Part shown: one piece after another, positions 21,832 through 32,199 of the stretch
Position numbering within the stretch: position 1 is the first letter of the stretch
Layout: every line of letters starts with the position of its first letter
DNA from: Culex pipiens pallens
Taxonomy: Eukaryota; Arthropoda; Insecta; Diptera; Culicidae
Reading direction: 5' to 3'
DNA length: 64,000 nucleotides
Assembly (NCBI RefSeq): GCF_016801865.2
Contig: NC_068938.1
Location: 128,710,323-128,774,322, forward strand
Made by a program: the position numbers and the translations under genes
The notes under the pieces: model-generated
Databases searched by the model: none
Told to the model about the DNA's origin: nothing
What the model saw: only the letters and a program-made list of their open reading frames with translations

Positions 21832-23984
21832 ATGAGACTGACGGTTGCAGCTATCGCCCTCTGCCTGGTCGCCGTGGCCAGCGCAGCCTACGTTCCCGTG
21901 GACAAACCCGTGACCGGTGTCAAGTATGGTAAGTTGGCTGACTATAGTCCCAAGGACCTTCTTGGGGATACAACTAACTGGTTTTTGTTCTCTTCTACAC
22001 AGCCGACAAGGAATTTTTGATTAAGCAAAAGTTCTTCTTCGAGGTTTTCCGTAACATCCATCTGCCTCTCACGTTCGAAGAGTACAAACCGTACACCAAG
22101 ACCTGGGTCAGCGATGAGACCAAGTACGTCAACTACAAGGAGGTGGTCGAGTTCTTCGACTACTTCAAGTTTGGCTTCCTGCCCAAGGGAGAGATGTACA
22201 CCGTCTACAACATGGATTACATGAAGCAAACCTACCTGCTGTTCAACTTCTTCTACAACTCGGCCGATTGGGACACTTTCTACAAGAACGTCATCTGGGC
22301 CCGCGAGAATGTGAATGAAGGCATGTTCATCTATGCTCTTACCATGGCTACCTTCCAGCGCGCTGACCTCAAGGGAATCGTCCTGCCGGCCATCTACGAA
22401 ATCTACCCGTACTACTTCTTTAACACCGACATGATCCACAAGGCTCTGTATAAGAAGCTGTACGAACCCAAGTTCGGTTTCGCTAGCAACGGCAAATACA
22501 ACGTGGTCTACTCCAACTACACCGCTGTGTACCCATTGGACTATTTCGGCGAGGAAAAGATGAGCTACTTCACTGAGGATATCGGTCTGAACGCTTACTA
22601 CTACTACTTCATGATGGACTATCCGTTCTTCCTGGGCGAATCCAAGTACAACCTGTTCAAGGACCGTCGCGGTGAGCTGTACTTCTACATGTACCAGCAG
22701 CTGATTGCTCGTTACTACCTGGAACGTTCTGCCAACTTCATGGGACCGATTGAGGAATTCACCTGGGAACAGCCCATCAAGACCGGATATTGGCCCAAGC
22801 TGAGCTTCTGGAACGGAGTGCCATTCTACGGACGTTACGATAACTTTGTCATTGCCCCGAAGTACTTCTACAAGTTCGACATGATCAAGGACTACGAAGC
22901 CCGCCTGCGCCAGACCATTGACAAGGGATACTTCTACCTGGAGGATGGATCCAAGATTGACCTGCGCAAACCCGAATCGATCGACTACCTCGGAAACCTG
23001 TTCAACGCCAACCCCGACAGCCTGGACAACGAATACTTCAAGCACATTGAATTCTTCGCCCGCAACATGTACAGCAACTCTGACATGTTCTACTCCGGAT
23101 CCAAGGTTTGGCCGAGCGCTCTGATGCAGTACGAGACTTCGATGCGCGATCCCTTCTTCTATCAGCTGTACAACAAATTCCTGTCTTACTACTGGCAATT
23201 CAAGAGCTACCTGCCCCTCTACACCTTCGAGGAGCTGAGCTTCAAGGGACTCGAGATCAAGAACGTTGTTTTCGACAAGCTGATGACCTACTTTGAATAC
23301 TTCGATGCTGATATCAGCAACGTCATTCCGTCTGGCTTCACCGGAGAGAAGTTCTGGGACTACTCCATCTTTGCCCGTCAGAAGCGCATCAACCACAAGC
23401 CGTTCACCTACACCATGGATGTCTACAGCGAGTTCGCCGGCAAGGGTGTTGTCCGCATGTACATGGGCCCGAAATTCTACGACGTTAAGCAGCTGCAGTA
23501 CCTGAAGAAGTACTTCGTCGAGGTTGACCAGTACATGTACGACTTTGTCGTTGGCAAGAACAGCATCGTCCGCAACTCTCGCGACTACTACTGGAGCGTC
23601 CGCGACCGCACCACCTACAGCGAACTCTACAAGAAGGTCATGACCGCCTACAAGGGTGAGGACAAGTTCGCCATGGACATGTCTGAGGCCCACTGCGGTT
23701 TCCCCGATCGTCTGCTGTTGCCGAAGGGTCTGCCCAGCGGCTACGAAATGACCTTCTACTTCATCATCACCCCGTACTACGCCCCCAAGGTCGAGCAGTT
23801 CTCCACCTTCGACTACTCGTACAGCTGCGGTGTTGGATCTGGCTCCAAGTACATCGACACTCTGCCGTTCGGATTCCCCTTCGACCGCGAGATCGACTTC
23901 AGCTACTTCTTCACCAAGAACATGTACTTCAAGGATGTCATCGTGTACCACAGCGACGACATGAAGTTGAACACGTCGTACTAA
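21832..23984 (+). CDS. Hexamerin B (larval storage protein)
   Basis: Exon 1 (21832-21928) encodes a signal peptide (MRLTVAAIALCLVAVASA) and the start of the mature chain. The intron 21929-22002 joins in phase to exon 2 (22003-23984), giving 692 residues. Domain order matches hexamerin A: KQKFFFEVFRN, WARENVNEGMFIYA, SMRDPFFYQL, MYMGPKFYDVKQL and AHCGFPDRLLLPKG (H596). Aromatic residues (Tyr, Phe, Trp) are very abundant, as in arylphorin/LSP-1-type storage proteins that supply aromatics for cuticle sclerotisation. The intron sits at the same KY|A codon in both genes, so the pair arose by tandem duplication. Codons are strongly biased to G/C endings (AAG, TAC, TTC, CTG), consistent with high expression. 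Confidence 0.96.
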
Positions 23985-24042
23985 ACACTACCGACCGACT
24001 GATGATGGACCGTTGAGCTATTTCTGTAGGATATTGAAATCC

Positions 24043-24048
24043 AATAAA
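24043..24048 (+). terminator. Poly(A) signal of hexamerin B
   Basis: AATAAA lies 58 bp after the TAA stop, the same spacing as in hexamerin A. Confidence 0.75.
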
Positions 24049-24165
24049 ATTAATTGACAACCAAAACACCACAATTATTTTGCAAACTTTTCACTGGCTT
24101 TGAAGAATGAACCCTAATGTTGTTTAAACTTTATTTTGTCTCCACTTTCCCCTGAATCAAGGAGA

Positions 24166-24320
24166 GTGTCCTCGTGGTCTATGAATTCCCCCCATATACA
24201 CTGATGCTACACGCATATTAACCGGGGTCAAAATACGACAAGCTTTTGCTTGTTACGGCGGTAGACATGCAGATTTTAACTCCAGGGAAGCCCTCGGATG
24301 ATCTATGATATCCCAACATC
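24166..24320 (-). repeat. Solo copy of the about 150-bp GGATGTCCATGG repeat
   Basis: ATACACTGATGCTACACGCA through TTACGGCGGTAGAC and TCGGATGATCTATGATATCC matches, inverted, the blocks at 18690-19070. It lies between the convergent hexamerin B and SecA-like genes. Confidence 0.65.
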
Positions 24321-24372
24321 ATTCATGAATTTCTTTTCGGCTAAATTACGAAAACGGTTTTTTTTTGTACTT

Positions 24373-24378
24373 TTTATT
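24373..24378 (-). terminator. Poly(A) signal of SecA-like gene
   Basis: TTTATT on the plus strand reads AATAAA on the minus strand, 61 bp beyond the stop codon. Confidence 0.65.
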
Positions 24379-24438
24379 AGTCCATCATGAAAATACAGTA
24401 TGATTTGAGAAAACCGCGTTCTCTTTATAAATTACAAA

Positions 24439-27400
24439 TTATATTCCACCAATTTTCTTGAAAAAATCAATGGTCTTGTTGTGACGCTCCAGTGCTTGGT
24501 TGATCTGCGTATCCTTGGTGGCGCCCTCCTTGTTCATCAACTGCTTCCTGGAACGCGCCAGCATGTCGTAATTAACCGAAAAGTACTTGATCTCATCGGT
24601 AACTAAATTTAGCTTGCGCAGATGTTCAATGCAAATGATCAGCTCGTAGCTTCCCAGGTTATCCTTGCGGGCAGTGCGTCCCTTGATTTGCGTTTCCTCC
24701 TTAAGATCATACGAGAAAAAGGTTTGAATAACGTGGATTCCTCCGTTCTTCTCAACGGCAACGCTCGATTTGTAGTCCACGCCACGACCCATGTCACGAG
24801 TGGCCAACGTAACCGTCTTGGCCACTCCGGCGTCGTTGATGAACACTTCCATGTCGTCTTCGCCGGTGTCGGCGGTCAGAACGTTCAGCCGATCCAGCTG
24901 GGACGAGAATTCCTTCTTGAACGCGTTGATCTTGATGTCCGTTTCGAAAAACACCAGCACCGATCGTTTCTTGTTGATCGTTGCGTTGATGTTGGAGAAG
25001 ATGGCGTTCATCCAGTCATTTTCCGTTTCGTAGCAGACAAAGTTACTGAACTTGTTGAATTTAAGGTTGGAACCACCGAAGAACGATGGCATGACTGACG
25101 AGTTTAGTATTTGATAGTGATCTTTCACCGCCTTCTGCTCGTACTCGTTGAGAGTTGTGAGAGTTCCGGTAACTCCAAGGATCAGTGGATAGTTTTCGGG
25201 CAGTTTTGCGTACGAAATGCTTCCGGTGTCGAGCATCATGTATCCGTAGTTATCACTCTCTGGGTTGGAACAACCTCTGGTCAGCTTCAAGTAGATGAAC
25301 GCATTGTAATAACCAGCTTTTGTACGATCACAGTACTTGCCGAGTGAAGTTCTACAAGTTATGTTTCCGTCGGAATTCAGTCGGAATCTGTTCAGGAAGG
25401 GATCGTCAATAACTCTTTGATTGACATCCAGCGCCGTTGAAATCATCTTATCCAAATGAGTGATGTACAAGGATTTGTTGGTGTAAGTTTTCTCTTCCAA
25501 ATCCTCTCCAGCAGCTTCAAGCAGAGTATAACATGCCGGCTGATTGATAAATTCCACCAACTTTTTCATTTCTGGGTGGTCACTGTACCCCTCAAACTCC
25601 TTAATCTTCCGTTTGATGAACCCTGCGCTCCAATTTCCCTTCATAATCAGATCCCAAATCTTATCTTGAATCAACGTCAAGCCCGGAAGTTTCGGGCAAA
25701 TCACTTGACTGTACGATTTACCATAGAATTTTTCAGTGAAAAACACGTCCACCTCGTCGATCAGCAGAACCTTCTTCTTGAAGTTACCAGCGTCCATCGA
25801 TTTACTATGGTTTCGTACCTTTGGCATTCCCAGACACTGCAAAATGTAATTCTCGGCATTTCCAGCAACATTTGCTAGTTGCTTCGTGGCTACTTCAGCG
25901 AATGTTTCGTACTCTATATTTTCTTCCACCGAAAAGTACTCATAAAACTCTTCAAAATCCTCTGAATCCCTCTTCGCCAGATACTCGCTGTAGCACATGA
26001 TCTGAACCGAGTGGCCAAACAGAGCTAGAATGGTTGCGGTTAGTCCAAGGATGAGGGATTTGCCCTGTCCGGTCAGCACCTGTGCCAGATGCTTCTTGAC
26101 GCCACCTTTGTCGCTGTCTGCGCTAAGCAGTCGCAAAACGCACAATATCTGTATGCAGTGCGGCTTTAGATATTGACCCGTGCTGGCGACATCCTTCGAT
26201 GTGCTCAGCGCCCAAACCGCCGACAGTCCTGCCAATATCTGTGGCAGCTTGTTTTGCTTAAACTCCAGCGTCCATTGCGAGGTCAGAACTGCCTCTACTT
26301 TACCTTCAACATCGCTCACGATCTTGGCGATCTTGTCATCGCATTCAAGATCCGAATATATCTTCATGTACTCTTCAAACTGATTCACGTATTTGGCGTA
26401 ACCTTCACGCAAAAATCCTTCGTCAAAGTCTTCGTTGTTGCCGGCTCGACACAGCTCAAGCGCTTTGTCAATGTTGATCGCGTTCATGTTGCGAATATAC
26501 CAGAACGATTCCTTAATCAGCAGAACTCGCTTCTTAAAGTCCGCAAACGATACACTTTCTTTGATCACGGTCAAAAACGGCATGGTACTTTCCTCCAAAA
26601 ATCGATTGAAGGAGAGGTAGTCCGGTTGTTCTTTGAAATACATCAACGAACTTCTAACCGAAGTAATCAACAGATTCATCGCTCCAATCTGGTTGCTTTC
26701 GGTAAGAGTGCTTCCATCGGTCCATGTTGGTTTCGCTGCCAGTTCGTTGATGTACCCGAGTAAGGTTTTTATGGTATCGACCAGATAGTGCTTGGGGACC
26801 TCTGCCTCTTCGTTCAACACTTGGTACAGTTGGGAAAACTTTTTCACGTTCGTAACCTGGTAGCACTTCAAGTCACTGTCCTTCCACTTGTTATCCACCA
26901 AAAGCAGAACCTTGCTCATGAGGAAAATATCAATTTGCTCCTCACCAGGCATTCTTACGTACCAATTCAACGGAATGTCGTGAAGATCAATAAGAAACTC
27001 GTCGTATACGCGACAAAAGCTGATAAACTCGACCAGCTCAACCTTTTTGTCCAATGCCTGACTCATGCATTGTAGCAGATTGGTTTGAATTTCTTGAACA
27101 TCTTTTTTGAAATAGTCTCCAGGAAGTTTAGTTGAAATATTTGAAATTACTTCGTTGCGTTGCTTCCAGTAAGCGGTAAAAACTTCAATCAGATCTCGGT
27201 AATCGTTGAACGCCATCCGGTTCTCGAGGATGGCACTGTTCATAAATCCGACCTGCTTCAGCAGGATGTCATTATCGATGGTGTTATCAGTACAGATGAA
27301 CGGACCAGCCTGGGCGACGTAACGTAGTGTGTTGTGAGTGATCACTCGAAGTGACTCCAGCGAATCTCGCTTAAAGTTTCCAGAAAGACAAAAGTTCATG

Positions 27401-29277
27401 TACAGCTTCAGCAGACAGGTGAACATTTGCATATTTTTCTGATCTTTGGCAAATACATGAGCTATGGTGTCATCTAGCAGACAAATCCAAACGTGCAGTT
27501 CGTCCGGTAGTACTGTATTATCCTCAACTTCCCAGCTGTTTCCGAGGGCTCTGTTGGTCTGCTGAATGACGAGTTGCATCTCTTCGGTTGGCTCCAAGTC
27601 ACGGAATACTTTGAATGTGTACTGAAAGCGATTATTTGGCACGTATTTTCCAGGCTCGAAATGATTGACCAAATTCAACAGCAGTCCAAGTTGTTGTTTG
27701 AGGCATGAATCCAGTGTTGAGTCCGGTTTCCATCCGGAAATATCACACATTTTCCATTCATTGTCGTCATATTCTAACAATTGTTCGATTTTGGCTTTGC
27801 CTTTCACTTCATTTGCAAGCTCGAGCAAACTCTTGCACAGGAAGAAGTAAATATGGTTCGTTACTGGTACTACGTTGCGCAGGTGGTCTTCCTTGATGTT
27901 TGTTATTTTCTTGAAACATCTTTTCATGAGAATGGGTAAAATTGGTTTGAAAATATTCTTATCCAGTGCGTTGATTATGTCAGCGAAAAGTTTCAAATCG
28001 TTTGCGGCTACGAAAAGAAGCTGTTTTTCCGGCATCTTGGCTAAATCCTTCTTCATAGCTGTTGGACATTTCTCAAGCAGCTTTGTTTTATGCATCCGTA
28101 CACCTTCTCGGGTGCAATTCTTGAGAGTATCCGTCCAATTAGATTGCGGTCGTCCGAAGAAGCTACTTAGAGAACTGAACACGTAATTCCTGACGTTCAT
28201 CTTGTTCTCTTTTTCAGCGTGCTGCGAGATTATGTTCTTAAGTCGAGTAGAGAGGTATTTGTTTTCGTTGATGGCTGACATCATTTTGCCTGCGTTATTC
28301 TTACATTTTAGTACAATGTTGTGAAGTTGCAGCAAATCTTCTGCGTTCTGCAGGTTGGTTATAGTTTCACCGCAAACCTCGTTCATGACGGTTTCAAAAT
28401 CATTTTTAGCTTTCTTGCTCTCTTGCAAATCATCGTCGAGCAAAACTTTAACAATTTTAATATTCTTCCACAAAATCTCGCGTGCCTCGCGGAAACAAGT
28501 GGCCTGATCCAGCGCACTAATTTGGTTTAGTTCAACTCGTGCTACATAGCTCAAACCTGAGGTCAACAGCGCGCTTTCTCGGTGCAGCTTGAATTCCACC
28601 GAACCAGATCTGAACCTACCGGAGTAGGCAAGTTCGCCTTTTGTCGGCAAGTTCGGGTGAGCCTTGATATATTGTCCATCGTAGCTTACAAGTTTTGTTC
28701 TAAGCTTTAAGCAGTCAGTAGACAGTGGAGTGGGCTTATTTAAACCTATCTTTCGGTTATCATTGCTCGTAGAAGGCCCCTGAATGATAAACTCCGGAAG
28801 AAAGGTTTCTGCTGATTCTTTCCAATCTCCAGCTGGAAGCACTTCATCGTCCGAATACGTTGACATTTTTAAGTCTTCCTCGGGTTGTGCATCGGAAACC
28901 GGTTCTTCTTCATCAATGTTTAATATTTTACCTGCTTCTGGTTTTGTTTCTACCCCTTCTTGCAGTCCACTAGGGCCAGCTTCGTCGTTATCTTCCTTCT
29001 CGGATTCATCCAAACAAAAGTTCAGCATGTTTGACACCAGTTTCTCCGTGAATGATTCCTTTTTGTCCTCCTCTATGTTTGCCTCTTCAACATTGTCCAC
29101 CTCATCTAGCCCATTCTCTTCTGGCAAAGTTGGCCCAGGGGCATTGTTTTCGACAAACAGCCAGTCAGCTCCATCCTGGGGACCTCCCCCAATTGGCAGC
29201 AGGACATCGGAAGTGTTGTCCTCGTCCCCGCTGGATTCGTTGATCACGACACCATCCTTGATGTTGCGAACGCGCAT
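24439..29277 (-). CDS. SecA-like ATPase/helicase-fold protein, 1,612 aa
   Basis: One uninterrupted coding exon begins at the ATG at 29277 (AGCAAAATG context, 10 nt after a splice acceptor). The C-terminal third carries SecA-type motor motifs in order: Walker A TGQGKS (K1073), Walker B LLIDEVDVFF (D1174), GVTGT (about 1368-1372), MGRGVDY (about 1496) and QIKGRTARKDNLGS (about 1530-1543). These parallel SecA's TGEGKT, DEVD, GMTGT, GRGTD and QLRGRSGRQGDxGS. Bacterial SecA drives preprotein export through SecYEG. What a nuclear-encoded animal relative does is unknown. The first 1,000 residues are not recognisable: an acidic, Ser-rich low-complexity stretch (about 10-180), then a mostly helical region. 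There is no signal peptide or membrane segment, so a cytosolic or nuclear site is likely. It converges on hexamerin B. Confidence 0.85.
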   Translation of the reverse strand: MRVRNIKDGVVINESSGDEDNTSDVLLPIGGGPQDGADWLFVENNAPGPTLPEENGLDEVDNVEEANIEEDKKESFTEKLVSNMLNFCLDESEKEDNDEAGPSGLQEGVETKPEAGKILNIDEEEPVSDAQPEEDLKMSTYSDDEVLPAGDWKESAETFLPEFIIQGPSTSNDNRKIGLNKPTPLSTDCLKLRTKLVSYDGQYIKAHPNLPTKGELAYSGRFRSGSVEFKLHRESALLTSGLSYVARVELNQISALDQATCFREAREILWKNIKIVKVLLDDDLQESKKAKNDFETVMNEVCGETITNLQNAEDLLQLHNIVLKCKNNAGKMMSAINENKYLSTRLKNIISQHAEKENKMNVRNYVFSSLSSFFGRPQSNWTDTLKNCTREGVRMHKTKLLEKCPTAMKKDLAKMPEKQLLFVAANDLKLFADIINALDKNIFKPILPILMKRCFKKITNIKEDHLRNVVPVTNHIYFFLCKSLLELANEVKGKAKIEQLLEYDDNEWKMCDISGWKPDSTLDSCLKQQLGLLLNLVNHFEPGKYVPNNRFQYTFKVFRDLEPTEEMQLVIQQTNRALGNSWEVEDNTVLPDELHVWICLLDDTIAHVFAKDQKNMQMFTCLLKLYMNFCLSGNFKRDSLESLRVITHNTLRYVAQAGPFICTDNTIDNDILLKQVGFMNSAILENRMAFNDYRDLIEVFTAYWKQRNEVISNISTKLPGDYFKKDVQEIQTNLLQCMSQALDKKVELVEFISFCRVYDEFLIDLHDIPLNWYVRMPGEEQIDIFLMSKVLLLVDNKWKDSDLKCYQVTNVKKFSQLYQVLNEEAEVPKHYLVDTIKTLLGYINELAAKPTWTDGSTLTESNQIGAMNLLITSVRSSLMYFKEQPDYLSFNRFLEESTMPFLTVIKESVSFADFKKRVLLIKESFWYIRNMNAINIDKALELCRAGNNEDFDEGFLREGYAKYVNQFEEYMKIYSDLECDDKIAKIVSDVEGKVEAVLTSQWTLEFKQNKLPQILAGLSAVWALSTSKDVASTGQYLKPHCIQILCVLRLLSADSDKGGVKKHLAQVLTGQGKSLILGLTATILALFGHSVQIMCYSEYLAKRDSEDFEEFYEYFSVEENIEYETFAEVATKQLANVAGNAENYILQCLGMPKVRNHSKSMDAGNFKKKVLLIDEVDVFFTEKFYGKSYSQVICPKLPGLTLIQDKIWDLIMKGNWSAGFIKRKIKEFEGYSDHPEMKKLVEFINQPACYTLLEAAGEDLEEKTYTNKSLYITHLDKMISTALDVNQRVIDDPFLNRFRLNSDGNITCRTSLGKYCDRTKAGYYNAFIYLKLTRGCSNPESDNYGYMMLDTGSISYAKLPENYPLILGVTGTLTTLNEYEQKAVKDHYQILNSSVMPSFFGGSNLKFNKFSNFVCYETENDWMNAIFSNINATINKKRSVLVFFETDIKINAFKKEFSSQLDRLNVLTADTGEDDMEVFINDAGVAKTVTLATRDMGRGVDYKSSVAVEKNGGIHVIQTFFSYDLKEETQIKGRTARKDNLGSYELIICIEHLRKLNLVTDEIKYFSVNYDMLARSRKQLMNKEGATKDTQINQALERHNKTIDFFKKIGGI

Positions 29278-29287
29278 TTTGCTGATC

Positions 29288-29416
29288 CTAGAGAAATGTG
29301 ATCTTTTGTTACAATTCAACAATACAAAATGGCTGAGAGTGAACACGTTCGTTCGCGTTTTGGAGAAGCGTAATAAGTTTGAAATTTTCACGTCCGTAAC
29401 TTTTCGGACATCTTAC
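29288..29416 (-). other. Intron in the 5' leader of the SecA-like gene
   Basis: On the minus strand, CTGTAAAG|GTAAGA (donor, 29417/29416) and TTTCTCTAG|GATCAG (acceptor, 29288/29287) bracket 129 bp just before the start codon. This supports ATG 29277 over an in-frame upstream GTG at 29391, which would lie inside the intron. Confidence 0.6.
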
Positions 29417-29479
29417 CTTTACAGTGGCGACTACGACGAGCTGGCACAAAAAGTGCCTTCAGCCAATAAAAATCAACAA

Positions 29480-30760
29480 TAAAATAATAACACTTGGCAA
29501 ATTTTATCTCTCGTGAAAAGCTGAACCGAACACTTCAAGTTCAGTTTTGCATTTAAAACATGTAAACACACTGCGACTGGAAAAACAGCACTACTGGAAT
29601 GGCACCAACACTCGTTTGTGCACGCCAAGTTAGCCCTTGCTTTGTTTATGTTGGTTGTCAAATTATGAGCAACTGTAAGTTAGGCGCCAAAAGGAGGAAT
29701 GTGCTCAGTTAGCAGTAAGGGCAAGGGTTTTATAGCAGCAGGCAGATGGGTGAAGTAATTAATTTCTGTACCGATTTTGTTCGATTTTTTTGTAACTTGA
29801 AGTTGCTTGATTTACCTGTTTCTATTCAGGCAACAATTAGGTAGGTTAATAAAGATTCGGGCAGGGAATGATCATGAAAGTTAAAGCTGTCAGAAATAAA
29901 TGAATTAACTGGTTAAAATCCTGTTTGTTAAATAGGTAGACATTATTTTAGAGATGTTCTGAAGATCGCTAATTATGCAAATCGGAAATATTTTTAGCTT
30001 AAAAAAGAATTTTTGATATTTTAAAAGCTGAGTGCTGTTATCAGAAGAGTTCCTTAGGATTAGCTAAAGTAAAGCAGTTTTGAAATCAGGAATTTTGGGT
30101 TGACTCATCAGCCACGAAAGAGTTAATAGATATTAAGATTATTCATTTTTTAATTTTCACATGCTGCATGGTCCAACTAGCTTTCATATTTTAAACATAA
30201 TAGGCAAGACAAACTCGAGCCAAACATTTCATTAGGGCACAAAACCAAAACGTAAACATTTGGGATTATTCCACTATTCCATTCATTAGTACACTCCCTA
30301 CATGCCCTCCAAGAATCAGATTGAAAGCAAACAATTTCCTATTGAAAAAATCAAAAACACAAAAGGGCACTTAACAATGTTCACTCCAAACCAGAAAAAA
30401 AGTTCAATTGTGCCCTTTTCTTTTTCGTTAGTTTTTCATGGTTAAGGAACTTTCTATGTTATAAAGTGAACTTTTCATACATTATGATTTTTGCAGAATA
30501 AAACTTCATCGAAATACAATATTTAATACGGCCCGCGGCCAGTACACTTTTGAAGAATTTTTATGTTTCACATACCTTATCTACACCATTCGATCACAAA
30601 ACTTCACTAATTATCAAAATTTCCGCTGAATTCCTCATTATTTCTAACTAAACAAAAAGGCCCATAAACATCATTAAAAACAACAATCAGGTGACAGCGC
30701 TTTAGTGCCCTTTCAGTTCTCTTCGAAATTACATTTAGAAAGGGCTCATTATGAACATCA
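29480..30760. other. Intergenic DNA upstream of the SecA-like gene
   Basis: AT-rich. No convincing coding frame and no element boundary were recognised. The first 200 bp probably contain the SecA-like promoter, but no TATA box with correct spacing is evident. Confidence 0.3.
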
Positions 30761-30772
30761 GTTGGAAAGTTA

Positions 30773-31166
30773 CTTACTTTACTTTTACTGCTCGTACAAC
30801 CTCCGGGTCATGAGCTGTCTCCAGATGCGCTGCCACTGAACTCGGTCTTGGGCTGCTACTCTCCAATTCCGACTCGGAACTCCCACACTTCTCAGATCTT
30901 CCTCCACTTGGTCTAACCACGTCGCACGTTGCGCCCCCCTCCGCCGCGTTCCAACCGGCTCCGAATTAAACACCAACTTCACCGGATTGATAGTCTGGTT
31001 CGGTTGGCGCGCATCAAGCGCGTCCGGCATTCTTGCGACGTGTCCGGCCCACCGGATTCGGCCAGCCTTGGCGACCTTCCGAATACTTGGCTTGCCGTAG
31101 AGTTGCGCCAGCTCGTGGTTCATCCTTCTCCTCCATACAGTGTTCACACGCACGCCGCCAAAGATC
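30773..31166 (-). mobile_element. 5'-truncated non-LTR retrotransposon (3' end of reverse-transcriptase frame)
   Basis: A minus-strand frame ending at 30785 encodes the far C-terminus typical of LINE polyproteins: GRIRWAGHVARMPDALDARQ, TWLDQVEEDLRSVGV and WRVAAQDRVQWQRIWRQL. The insert has a 12-bp duplication GTTGGAAAGTTA (30761-30772 and 31167-31178) and a short tail of AAAGTAAAG units, so it is a dead-on-arrival insertion. Confidence 0.85.
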
Positions 31167-31189
31167 GTTGGAAAGTTAAAAGGGCCCAA

Positions 31190-31873
31190 TAACGAGAACT
31201 GCGATAACTTGAAAATTTCAGCGATAATCTATCTATATGATTTCGTAATTGAAATACGCATCTTTTGGTACCCTAACATGTATAGGTCATCTGAAATTGA
31301 AATTTTCTGACTGAAATTTTCTGGAAAAAAGACGATTTTTTGCCGTTTTCGTTATTTTTCCATTTTTGCGCGTGGCACGTCGAAAACCCCAGTTTTTATT
31401 TTTTTAAATCGTGTCTCAGAAAATTGGAAACATAGCTTCACCATTTTTGATATGTTATGTAAAATTTTCCGAGGAATCAGGTAAAAATATTTTCAGATAT
31501 AGGCTCTTTGGTCCCGAGACCTTCAAACAGCATTTTAAGTTTTCATACGACCTTTTCAAATGTTAAGCTAGATTTTCGAAACTTCTTACTATTTTTGTCC
31601 AAATATCCAAACTAATCACTTTTCTTTTGCGTCTAAGACAGCTAAAATCGGATTGAATGGCGCGGAGATATAATTTTTGAAAAAAGTGGTTTTTGCGAAA
31701 AATTACGAAATTGTCCATTTTTTGGACAACCCTAGCACGATGTAGGTCCCCCAAATGGCCAAACCAAAAAAATACGGGTCTAATTATTTTGGCCAAGGAA
31801 ACCTCAGTAAAATTTTGAGCCCGATCGGAGAACTCTTTTTTCGAATCATGCTGTTTTCGTGGGGAATTGCTGT
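31190..31873. repeat. Dispersed AT-rich repeat, copy 1
   Basis: Blocks such as ATTTTTGCGCGTGGCACGTC, GGCTCTTTGGTCCCGAGACC and GAATCATGCTGTTTTCGTGG recur at 50700-51310 (first part) and 54990-55420 (second part). No termini or duplications could be defined. Non-coding. Confidence 0.6.
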
Positions 31874-31998
31874 ATAGATTTCTTTTTAAATAGGAATGAA
31901 ACAAGTTGTCCACTTTTTGCCAGCGGTTTTCTCGAATCGCGGTTTTTCGTTTTGTGCCCTAATGAAATGTTTGGCTCGAACTGTCGAGTAAATCGCTA

Positions 31999-32186
31999 CA
32001 CTCAAAGTAAAAAGTATCCTTTTTTCAAGTTCACCCGTCGTCACCCTTTAAAAGGGTATCGAAAATGTACTGAATTTGACATACCCTTTTAAAAGGGTGA
32101 CACCGGGTGAACTTTGAAAAAGGATAGAAATTATCCTTTTTGAGGATTGAAAGTACCCTTTTAAGGGATACTTCAGACTTTGAGTG
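31999..32186. mobile_element. TA-flanked MITE, 188 bp
   Basis: CACTCAAAGTAAAAAGTATC and, inverted, CACTCAAAGTCTGAAGTATC are flanked by TA on both sides (31997-31998, 32187-32188), as in Tc1/mariner-type MITEs. Inner inverted blocks (ACCCTTTTAAAAGGGT) make the whole unit foldable. Confidence 0.75.
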
Positions 32187-32199
32187 TACTTTGCTATTA

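Noticed and set aside
21942..23951. A 669-codon open frame antisense to hexamerin B
   Set aside because: It mirrors the strongly G/C-ending codons of hexamerin B and begins inside its intron. Composition is Val/Glu/Leu-rich with no domain.
29278..29391. Extra 38 N-terminal codons on the SecA-like protein
   Set aside because: The frame opens with GTG rather than ATG and crosses a probable 5' leader intron.
30929..31192. Plus-strand frame across the LINE fragment
   Set aside because: The reverse-transcriptase tail motifs are on the minus strand; the plus frame is its shadow.
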